11,742 nt of DNA from positions 1 through 11,742 of the forward strand of contig CAMLHB010000058.1 in the NCBI GenBank assembly GCA_946479725.1, in the 5' to 3' direction. Below are positions 6,541-11,742 of this stretch, piece by piece. This DNA comes from an uncultured Actinomycetes bacterium (GTDB taxonomy: Bacteria; Actinomycetota; Thermoleophilia; Solirubrobacterales; 70-9). Positions within the stretch are counted from its first letter, which is position 1; each line of letters starts with the position of its first letter. A program made the translations under genes and the position numbers. The notes under the pieces are model-generated. The model saw only the letters and a program-made list of their open reading frames with translations. It was not told where the DNA came from and did no database searches.

Positions 6541-7247
6541 GAGACCACCGCCCGCTCGCCGATCCCCAGTTGCAGCACCTGGTCCGCCTCTGGGGTGTGC
6601 CGCTCGGGGTCGTGGGTGACGACGATGCGGGTGTGGCCGGCGCCGGGGCCGATCAGCTCGCGGGCCAGCTCGCGGCCCTCGGCGTCGAGGTTGGAGTCGG
6701 GCTCGTCGAGCAGCAGCAGCTCCGGCTGGTGGAGGATACAGCGGCAGATCGAGAGCCGCTGCCGCATCCCGGCCGAGAGCTCGGCGACCCGCTCGTCGGC
6801 GCGGCGCTCCATCCCCACCGCCCGCAGCAGCTCCTCGATCCGTCCCTCGGCCGCCGCCTGCCCTAGCCCGTGCAGGCGCGCCTGGAAGCGCAGGTTCTCG
6901 CGTCCGCTGAGGTCGCGGTAGAGCAGCGGCTCGTGCCCGAGGTAGCCGATCCGTCCGCGCAGTTTCCAGGCTTCGCGGGGCAGCGTGCAGCCGAGCACGG
7001 TCACCTCGCCGCCGCTCGGCCGCAGCAGCGTCGCCAGGATCCGCAGCAGCGTCGTCTTGCCGGCCCCGTTGGGACCGAGGACGACCAGCGAGGCGCCGCC
7101 CGCCAGCTCGAAGCCGACGCCGTCGAGCGCCGGCCGGTCGCCGTAGTCGCGCCGCAGCCCGGCGACGAGGATCGCGGGCCCGGCCTTCTCCTGCGCGGGG
7201 GGCATCGCCGGGGATTCTGAACCGTTGCGGTCCGATCGCGGCGGCAT
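6537..7247 (-). CDS. ccmA: Heme exporter ATP-binding protein CcmA
   Basis: ATPase subunit of the CcmAB complex, 236 residues from ATG 7247. Counting from the internal ATG 7205 (222 residues), Walker A GPNGAGKTT is at 44-52. The CcmA hallmark segment YLGHEPLLYRDLSGRENLRF at 88-107 has His in place of the usual Q-loop glutamine. The signature LSAGMRQRL is at 143-151, Walker B LLLLDEPDSNLD at 163-174 and the switch histidine is His198. The start is uncertain: neither ATG has a Shine-Dalgarno, the extra 14 residues (MPPRSDRNGSESPA) are hydrophilic and unlike the family, and 7205 is a good alternative. It is the first gene of the minus-strand operon, with ccmB overlapping by 4 nt. ATP hydrolysis in this complex releases holo-CcmE rather than exporting free heme, as known for family members. 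Confidence 0.93.
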   Translation of the reverse strand: MPPRSDRNGSESPAMPPAQEKAGPAILVAGLRRDYGDRPALDGVGFELAGGASLVVLGPNGAGKTTLLRILATLLRPSGGEVTVLGCTLPREAWKLRGRIGYLGHEPLLYRDLSGRENLRFQARLHGLGQAAAEGRIEELLRAVGMERRADERVAELSAGMRQRLSICRCILHQPELLLLDEPDSNLDAEGRELARELIGPGAGHTRIVVTHDPERHTPEADQVLQLGIGERAVVS

Positions 7248-7305
7248 CGCTTAGGCTGCCGCGGCAATTTCGCCGGGGCCAGCCGGCCCCCGACAAGGAG
7301 GATGG
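7248..7305. promoter_or_regulatory. Divergent promoter region between ccmA and the secreted-protein gene
   Basis: Only 58 nt separate the two divergent starts, so both promoters must overlap here or extend into ccmA. On the plus strand TAGGCT (7252-7257) fits a TAnnnT -10 box and would give a ~40-nt leader; no -35 at good spacing was found (TTGCGG at 7225-7230 is 21 nt away). A perfect 10-bp palindrome TGCCGCGGCA at 7257-7266 directly follows and could be an operator serving both directions. AAGGAGG at 7295-7301 is the ribosome site for ATG 7306. No convincing -10 was found for ccmA. Confidence 0.45.
7275..7290 (+). other. GC hairpin in the leader of the secreted-protein gene
   Basis: GGGGCC (7275-7280) pairs perfectly with GGCCCC (7285-7290) around a 4-nt loop, ending 4 nt before the AAGGAGG ribosome site. 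It could stabilise the mRNA 5' end or tune initiation. It has no T-tract, so it is not an obvious attenuator. Confidence 0.4.
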
Positions 7306-7707
7306 ATGAGAAGAACCAGTCAGATCGCGGCGCTATGCGCTGCGATTGCCGCCCTGTTCGCCCTCGGCGCCACGGCGGTCACCGCCGCCGGACCGGGAGA
7401 GACGGTCAAGGTCAAGTCCGAAGTCACGCTCGGAGCAACGGGCTACCAGGGCAAGGTCAAAGCCAAGAACTCCAACTGCGTCGGCGAACGGACCGTCGTC
7501 CTCAAGCAGAAGGGCCGGGGCGTGATCAGCCGCGCCACCTCGAAGCCGAACGGCAACTGGCGCGCCGACCTCGAAGAACTGAACGAAAACATCAAGGTCC
7601 CGGCCAAGGTCTTCGCCGAAGTGAAGCCCGCCGCCCAGGCGACCGCCGGTCCGATCTACAAGTGCCTCGCCGCCGTCTCCAAGACGGTCGAAATCGCCGG
7701 CGGCTGA
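7306..7707 (+). CDS. Small secreted Ig-like/beta-sandwich protein with two cysteines
   Basis: A 133-residue protein with a clear Sec signal peptide: MRR, hydrophobic core ~7-24, and probable cleavage near AVTA-AG at residue 28. The mature ~105 residues alternate hydrophobic and polar positions as in beta-strands (GYQGKVKAKNSNCVGERTVV; later VFAEVKPAA). They hold exactly two cysteines, Cys58 and Cys120, well placed for one disulfide. The pattern xFxGKVKxxxxxCxxxRxVxLx...NGxW...KVxAxV...CxxxxSKTVxI resembles short extracellular Ig-like or carboxypeptidase-regulatory-like domains that are frequent in Thermoleophilia; their function is not known to me. ATG 7306 is chosen because AAGGAGG lies 4 nt upstream and the signal peptide begins there; ATG 7302 is in another frame. 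It is monocistronic: divergent from ccmA and followed by a terminator hairpin. Confidence 0.85.
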   Translation: MRRTSQIAALCAAIAALFALGATAVTAAGPGETVKVKSEVTLGATGYQGKVKAKNSNCVGERTVVLKQKGRGVISRATSKPNGNWRADLEELNENIKVPAKVFAEVKPAAQATAGPIYKCLAAVSKTVEIAGG

Positions 7708-7716
7708 GCCGCCCTC

Positions 7717-7765
7717 CGCGAGGCCGCGAGAACCCGGACGGTGTACGGGTTTTTGCGGCCTCGCG
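7717..7765 (+). terminator. Hairpin terminator after the secreted-protein gene
   Basis: The outer stem pairs 7717-7727 with 7755-7765 (11 bp, GCGAGGCCGC core). The inner stem pairs AACCCG 7731-7736 with CGGGTT 7746-7751 around a 9-nt loop. T's continue from 7750 through 7754 directly after the inner stem, so the inner hairpin alone fits an intrinsic terminator 24 nt past the stop codon. The outer stem may strengthen it. It separates this gene from the uppS operon. Confidence 0.7.
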
Positions 7766-7799
7766 CCGTTTCACCCCGCTTTTAAGTCCCCCGATGTTT

Positions 7800-7828
7800 T
7801 TGTTTTCCCACGTGATTCGTTGAATACT
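7800..7828 (+). promoter_or_regulatory. Candidate promoter of the uppS-ABC operon
   Basis: TTGTTT (7800-7805) and AATACT (7823-7828) are separated by 17 nt, matching housekeeping -35/-10 spacing, within an unusually AT-rich patch (about 7773-7828). Transcription would begin near 7835, only a few nt before GTG 7839. That would make the mRNA essentially leaderless and fits the lack of a Shine-Dalgarno before uppS. Leaderless transcripts are common in actinomycetes; the call here is inferred from spacing only. Confidence 0.45.
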
Positions 7829-7847
7829 CCCCTTTAGGGTGAGTACT
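7823..7847. promoter_or_regulatory. Imperfect palindrome over the -10 and start of uppS
   Basis: TACTC (7825-7829) is complementary to GAGTA (7841-7845), and CC (7831-7832) to GG (7838-7839), with single mismatches between and a TTTAG-type centre. The palindrome covers the candidate -10 box, the inferred transcription start and the GTG start codon. That is the usual place for a repressor operator. The regulator is unknown and none is encoded nearby. Confidence 0.35.
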
Positions 7848-8540
7848 GAGGGGGCGCGACGGGTCGCGATCATCACCGATGGGAACGGGCGCTGGGCTGC
7901 CCGGCGCAAGTTGCCGGTGCTCGAGGGCCATCGAGCCGGTGCCGAGAACCTGCGGGCGCGGATTCGCGACGCGGCTGAACTCGGGATCGAGGAGCTGGTG
8001 GTCTTTGCTTTCTCGACCGAGAACTGGGGACGCTCGGCAGAGGAGGTGCAGGGCCTGATGGCCCTGATTGCTCTCTATATCGAGCGGGAGACCCCGGCAC
8101 TGCACGAGAACGGAGTGCGCATGCGGTTCATCGGCCGGCGCGAGGATCGGGTGCCGGCGCAGGTCATCGAGCGCATGGAGTGGGCTGAGGAGATGACGCG
8201 GGGGAACGATCGAATCACGCTGGTGATTCCGCTCAACTACGGGGGCCGTGCAGAGATCGTCGATGCCGCACGCGACTTCACCGGGAGCACCGAGCAGGAG
8301 TTTCGGGCGCATCTTTACGCACCGGATATGCACGACCCGGAGCTCATCATCCGCACCGGTGGTGACAAGCGCCTCTCCAACTACCTGCTCTGGCAGGCGG
8401 CTAGGGCAGAACTCGTCTTTCGCCAAGAGCTTTGGCCGGACTTCGATCGCGCCGCCTTTGAAACCGTGCTTGTCGAATACCTCCACCGACGTCGCTTCCG
8501 CGAGGCTCTGGCCGCGGAGCAACGCGAGCGCAATGCTTGA
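7839..8540 (+). CDS. uppS: Cis-prenyltransferase (UppS-type isoprenyl transferase)
   Basis: Adds isopentenyl diphosphate units in cis to an allylic primer; family members make undecaprenyl diphosphate, the lipid carrier for cell-wall precursors, or shorter/longer polyprenyl diphosphates. The 233-residue product keeps the catalytic set: DGNGRWA at 14-20 (Asp14 binds the diphosphate/Mg), GHRAGA at 30-35, FAFSTENW at 56-63 with Arg65, NYGGRAEI at 133-140, IRTGGDKRLSNYLLWQ at 171-186 and AELVF at 190-194. Differences from E. coli are IITDGN for IIMDGN, GGD for GGE, and a region before the last motif (residues ~147-166) shorter by roughly a dozen residues. It begins with GTG 7839, with no Shine-Dalgarno, just downstream of a promoter-like segment. 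It overlaps the ABC ATPase gene by 8 nt. Its place with an exporter rather than with dxr, cdsA or rseP suggests a secondary paralogue, but the rest of the genome is not visible. Product chain length cannot be told. Confidence 0.92.
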   Translation: MSTEGARRVAIITDGNGRWAARRKLPVLEGHRAGAENLRARIRDAAELGIEELVVFAFSTENWGRSAEEVQGLMALIALYIERETPALHENGVRMRFIGRREDRVPAQVIERMEWAEEMTRGNDRITLVIPLNYGGRAEIVDAARDFTGSTEQEFRAHLYAPDMHDPELIIRTGGDKRLSNYLLWQAARAELVFRQELWPDFDRAAFETVLVEYLHRRRFREALAAEQRERNA

Positions 8541-9201
8541 GCTGCGCGGGGTGGTCAAGCACTATCCCTCGGCCGGAGACGAGGTCGTGCGGGCGCTCGA
8601 CGGCGTCTCGATGTCGGTCGGGGCGGGGGAGCTGGTGGCTCTCTATGGCCCGAGCGGATCCGGCAAGACGACCCTGCTGTCGATCGTCGCCGCTCTTGTG
8701 CCGGCAGACCGGGGTGACGTCTTGTTAGACGGGCGGCAGATCCCCAGCCGCTCGGTCCGGGAGGCCGCCAAATACCGGCGGCTCCAACTCGGATACGTCA
8801 GCCAGTCCCCAGACCTCTTGCCTGGAGTCTCCGCAATCGACAACGCTGCCCTGAAGCTGTTTGCGCTCCGCCTCGGAGTGAAGGAGGCCCATCGCCGCGT
8901 CACCCCTTTGCTGGAGCGCCTCGGACTCGGAGACCGACTTCACCATCGAGCCGAGGAGCTATCCGGGGGCCAGCGGCAGCGGGTGCTCCTGGCCCGCGCA
9001 CTTTCCACTGAGCCGCAACTGATACTCGCCGATGAGCCGACCGGAAGCCTCGACAGCCGCCGCAGTGCCGAGGTGCTGGAGTTGCTGACCGAGACCTGCG
9101 AGGAACGGGACGTGGCGATGCTGCTGGTCACGCACGACCCGCAGGCTGCTCACTTCGCCCACCGGGTGCACACGCTCAGCGACGGTCGGCTTGCGGCCTG
9201 A
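8533..9201 (+). CDS. ABC transporter ATP-binding protein, MacB/LolD type
   Basis: ATPase subunit of 222 residues for the FtsX-type permease that follows. Walker [10 protein letters not shown] is at 39-47, Q-loop glutamine Gln91 ([17 protein letters not shown]), signature LSGGQRQR at 143-150, Walker [13 protein letters not shown] at 163-174 and switch His201. DEPTGSLD, the position of the [10 protein letters not shown] stretch and the length are typical of the MacB/LolD/FtsE/BceA group, which work as mechanotransmitting machines rather than classical channel exporters. The start ATG 8533 overlaps the uppS stop by 8 nt (ATGCTTGA). The frame is open upstream to 8248, but that is a shadow of uppS. 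The end overlaps the permease TTG start by 11 nt. All three genes are very likely co-translated. The substrate cannot be deduced from the ATPase. Confidence 0.93.
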   Translation: MLELRGVVKHYPSAGDEVVRALDGVSMSVGAGELVALYGPSGSGKTTLLSIVAALVPADRGDVLLDGRQIPSRSVREAAKYRRLQLGYVSQSPDLLPGVSAIDNAALKLFALRLGVKEAHRRVTPLLERLGLGDRLHHRAEELSGGQRQRVLLARALSTEPQLILADEPTGSLDSRRSAEVLELLTETCEERDVAMLLVTHDPQAAHFAHRVHTLSDGRLAA

Positions 9202-11659
9202 CTCTCTGCTTCGCTTCTACTTCGTCCGCCTACGCTCGCGACGTGGCGCCGAGCTGCTTGCTTTGGCGGGGATCGCGGTCGGAGTCGCGTTGGTATTCGC
9301 CGCGCTCGTCGCCAACGCCAGCCTCTCCGGCGCTGTACGGGAGCTGAGCAAGGGAGTTGTCGGGAAAGCGGACTTTCAGGTCGCGGCGAGGAGTACGGCA
9401 GGCTTCGATGCCAGGGTGCTGAGGCGGATCGGGCGCGTCCCTGGGGCTTCAGCCGTACCCGTTGTGGAAGCCCGGGTCAATCTCGTCGGCGCCGCCGGCC
9501 GTGTCTCGGTTCTCCTCGTCGGCGGCGATCCACGATTCCGGCGGAGCGGCGGGTTGGTCCTGTCAGATGGACTGGCGTCTCGGCTTGGCGCGCGGCAAGG
9601 TCAGACGGTTGCCGTGGAGGCGGCGACGGGAACGGCGCGAGCCCCCGTGGCGGTCGAGTCGGGATCTGCTCGTCTAGGAGCGTTGGCGGACGCACCGGTG
9701 GTTTTTGCGCCGTTGCCACTGGTCCAGGGTCTGACGGGAATGGGGCATCGCCTGAGTCGGGTCTTCGTAGCGGCCGCGCCCAATCGCGAACAGCGAGTCG
9801 AAGAAGCGCTCCGACGCATCGCGAATGGTCGTTTGAATCTGGCTCCCGCCGACCAGGAAGTCGCGGTCTTCGAACGAGCTGCTTATCCAACCAGCGCATC
9901 GACCACCCTCTTTTCACTGCTGAGCGGGGTCGTCGGCTTCCTCTTTGCCCTCAACGCGACGTTGTTGACCGTCCCTCAGCGGAGACGGCTGATCGAGGAT
10001 CTGCGGCTGGCGGGGTACGCGCCCCCGACCGTGCTCAAGATCCTCCTTCTCGATGGGATTCTGCTTGGCCTCGCCGGCTCGGCGGTGGGCCTGATGCTCG
10101 GCGACCTTGCCTCGCGCCTGCTGTTCGACGCTGCCCCCGGCTACCTGGAATCGGCCTTCGCGATCAGCTCCCAGCGGATCGTCACCCTTAAAAGCGCTTT
10201 GGTGGCGGGCGCCAGCGGGATGCTCGCGGCCTGCCTTTCTGTTCTCTTCCCCGTCCGCGACTTCCTCCGCTTCCCCCCTCAGGCACCCCGCCAGGGGCTT
10301 ACCGCTTCTTCTCAATTCGCACTGGGAGTGCTGGGAATCGGCAGCTTCGCAGTGAGCATCGCGATCGTTGCAGCGGCGCCGTCCTTCTCTTTGGTCGGCC
10401 TGGGCGTCCTCTTGCTCTCCCTGCTGATGCTGCTGCAGGTCTGGTTGCGGGTTGCAGCGATCGCCTTCGACGCCGGTATTCGCCGCCGCGAGAGCCCGGT
10501 CGCAATTCTTGCCGCCCTGGAAATGCGCGCCGGCAGTGCGCGCATCCGCACGCTCGCGCTTGCTGCCACCGGGGCAGTTGCTGTCTTCGCGACGGTTGCG
10601 ATCGGAGGCGCCCGCGCCGATCTTCAGCGAGGCCTTGACGGTGTCGTTGAAGATGTCGACCGGGGCGCCGACCTGTGGGTGGGCTTTCGCGGTTCGGCCA
10701 ACGTCTTTGGCACCACTCCGATTCCGATTTCGAAACAGCAGTTGCGCGCGATCAAGCACCTGCGAGGCGTGCGCGCGGTTACGCGCAATCACGCGAGCTT
10801 TCTCGACATCGGTCGCAATCGCGCTTGGGCTATCGCCCCTCCCTCGTCACGGATCGGGGTGCTTCTGCAGCGTCAGGTGGAGAGTGGTGATGCGGCGACC
10901 GCCGCAAGGCGCTTACGGCACGGAGGCTGGGCGGCCCTATCGGAAAGACTCGCGAGTGATCTAGGGGTGGGGGTAGGCGACCTGGTCGATATTCCGTTCC
11001 CCATCCCTACCCACCTCCGGGTCGCGGCGACGACGACCAACTTAGGCTGGCCGGGCGGGGCGCTGGTTGTCAGCGACCCGACCTATCGACGGGCGTGGGG
11101 GAGCGAGGCCGTGAATTCGCTCGGGATCCGGCTGAAATCCGGAGTCGCTCCCGGGAGCGTTGCCGAGGCCGTGCGATCCTTCTTGGGAAGGCACGGGTCG
11201 ATACAGGTCGAGAGGCTCGATCAGCGAATCCGGCAGCAGCGCGCTGCTTCACGCGCCGGTCTTTCGAAGCTGAGTCAGATCTCGGTTCTGGTCTTGATCT
11301 CCTCGGTGCTTGCGATGGCAGCATCGATGGCAGGCGTGGTGTGGCAGCGTCGCCCGACTCTCGCTGCTCTCAAGGTGCATGGGATGCGCGATGGTGAGCT
11401 CTGGCGGGCACTGCTGCTCGAGGCCGGCTTACTGCTTGGTGCGGGCTGCGCCTGCGGGGCGCTATTCGGGTTGATCGGCCAACTCCTTCTCGACCACGCC
11501 CTCGAGACGATTACCGGCTTCCCCGTCTCCTACGAGATCGCCCTGCCTATGGCGGTTCAGGTGATGCTGCTGATCGTCCTCAGCGCTCTCGCCGTATTGG
11601 CTCTACCTGGTTGGATCGCGGTTCGGGTGCGGCCGCGAGCAGGACTTGCGGCTGAGTGA
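9191..11659 (+). CDS. Double-FtsX ABC transporter permease
   Basis: Membrane protein of 822 residues with about ten hydrophobic segments: ~22-42, 238-260, 283-304, 332-354, 376-396, 401-425, 453-473, 694-717, 739-764 and 785-810. It is a tandem of two FtsX/MacB-type units. In each, a first helix is followed by a ~200-residue extracytoplasmic domain (~43-235 and ~474-690) and three helices. The two FtsX cores are recognisable: RRLIEDLRLAGYAPPTVLKI at 265-284, and RRPTLAALKVHGMRDGELWR at 720-739. The second outer domain contains TTTNLGWPGGALVVSD (614-629), typical of actinobacterial FtsX-family exporters. TTG 9191 is the first usable start, overlapping the ATPase stop; no good Shine-Dalgarno is seen. 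It likely works in lipid, lipoprotein or peptide handling at the envelope; the substrate is unknown. Codon use is relaxed: 15 of the first 60 codons end in A/T, against 5 in hemA. Confidence 0.92.
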   Translation: MRPDSLLRFYFVRLRSRRGAELLALAGIAVGVALVFAALVANASLSGAVRELSKGVVGKADFQVAARSTAGFDARVLRRIGRVPGASAVPVVEARVNLVGAAGRVSVLLVGGDPRFRRSGGLVLSDGLASRLGARQGQTVAVEAATGTARAPVAVESGSARLGALADAPVVFAPLPLVQGLTGMGHRLSRVFVAAAPNREQRVEEALRRIANGRLNLAPADQEVAVFERAAYPTSASTTLFSLLSGVVGFLFALNATLLTVPQRRRLIEDLRLAGYAPPTVLKILLLDGILLGLAGSAVGLMLGDLASRLLFDAAPGYLESAFAISSQRIVTLKSALVAGASGMLAACLSVLFPVRDFLRFPPQAPRQGLTASSQFALGVLGIGSFAVSIAIVAAAPSFSLVGLGVLLLSLLMLLQVWLRVAAIAFDAGIRRRESPVAILAALEMRAGSARIRTLALAATGAVAVFATVAIGGARADLQRGLDGVVEDVDRGADLWVGFRGSANVFGTTPIPISKQQLRAIKHLRGVRAVTRNHASFLDIGRNRAWAIAPPSSRIGVLLQRQVESGDAATAARRLRHGGWAALSERLASDLGVGVGDLVDIPFPIPTHLRVAATTTNLGWPGGALVVSDPTYRRAWGSEAVNSLGIRLKSGVAPGSVAEAVRSFLGRHGSIQVERLDQRIRQQRAASRAGLSKLSQISVLVLISSVLAMAASMAGVVWQRRPTLAALKVHGMRDGELWRALLLEAGLLLGAGCACGALFGLIGQLLLDHALETITGFPVSYEIALPMAVQVMLLIVLSALAVLALPGWIAVRVRPRAGLAAE

Positions 11660-11742
11660 GATCCGGCCAGGCGTGCCGGTCTCTAGCTGTAAGACCCAGC
11701 AACGTTGTTCAGCTCGGCGAGCCGAGCCCCGGGCGGCTTGTG
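11660..11742. other. Downstream region with two small hairpins
   Basis: CCGGC (11663-11667) pairs with GCCGG (11675-11679) around a 7-nt loop just after the permease stop. GCTCGG (11712-11717) pairs with CCGAGC (11722-11727) around CGAG. Neither has a T-tract, so termination here is uncertain. The first is best placed to end the uppS operon. Confidence 0.3.
11683..11742 (-). CDS. Possible C-terminus of a convergent gene (19 codons)
   Basis: On the minus strand a frame is open from the window edge to TAG at 11683-11685, reading HKPPGARLAELNNVAGSYS. It would place a convergent gene 23 nt from the permease stop, a reasonable spacing. Nineteen codons are too few to judge; another minus-strand frame is also open across this stretch. 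I do not recognise the fragment. Confidence 0.2.
   Translation of the reverse strand, partial: HKPPGARLAELNNVAGSYS

Noticed and set aside
8248..8532. Upstream extension of the ABC ATPase
   Set aside because: Shadow of uppS; the ATPase family sequence begins at ATG 8533 ([11 protein letters not shown]).
9914..10792. 292-codon minus-strand open frame under the permease
   Set aside because: Polar, Arg/Gln/Asp-rich shadow with no motif; the plus-strand permease has continuous membrane and FtsX features.
8533..11659. Bacitracin-type BceAB transporter
   Set aside because: The ATPase fits the wider group, but BceB has a single outer domain between helices 7 and 8 and ~650 residues; this permease has two FtsX units and two outer domains.
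1..11742. tRNA, rRNA, CRISPR array, insertion sequence or phage attachment site
   Set aside because: No cloverleaf, rRNA segment, regularly spaced repeats, transposase or integrase was seen when reading through both strands.

Overview
The window is GC-rich, densely packed bacterial DNA with GTG and TTG starts, overlapping stop/start codons and very high G/C at third codon positions. Gene content points to an actinomycete of the class Thermoleophilia (Solirubrobacterales-like): a System I cytochrome c maturation ABC module joined to heme biosynthesis genes, and a short secreted Ig-like protein with two cysteines of a kind I associate with that group. This placement is inference; there is no rRNA or other phylogenetic marker in the window.

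Layout. Positions 1-408 (+) carry the 3' end of an unrecognised gene with a Lys/Arg-rich tail. Its last ~108 nt run antisense into the 3' end of birA. From 7247 down to 301 (minus strand) runs one compact gene set, in transcription order: ccmA, ccmB, ccmC, a ccmD-like small membrane protein, hemA, hemC, a fused cobA-hemD, and birA. Neighbours overlap by 1-8 nt or lie 4-64 nt apart, so they probably form one operon. hemA, hemC and hemD make early tetrapyrrole intermediates up to uroporphyrinogen III. The CobA half can divert these to siroheme or cobalamin. CcmABC(D) moves heme across or onto the membrane for attachment to apocytochromes c. birA encodes a biotin protein ligase without an N-terminal DNA-binding domain, and carries a striking in-frame 67-nt palindrome (536-602).

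Divergent from ccmA, a 58-nt intergenic region leads to a small secreted protein (7306-7707, +), followed by a hairpin terminator. A new promoter-like segment then starts a three-gene plus-strand operon with overlapping ends: a cis-prenyltransferase (UppS-type, 7839-8540), an ABC ATPase of the MacB/LolD type (8533-9201), and an 822-residue double-FtsX permease with ten predicted membrane segments (9191-11659). Codon usage there is visibly more relaxed than in the heme genes: a hand count of third-position G/C over the first 60 codons gives about 75% for the permease and about 92% for hemA. The linkage of a prenyl-diphosphate synthase to an FtsX-type exporter is the best candidate in the window for an uncharacterised system. 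The last 83 nt hold two small hairpins and perhaps the C-terminus of a convergent gene.

No tRNA, rRNA, CRISPR array, insertion sequence, transposase or phage gene was seen.
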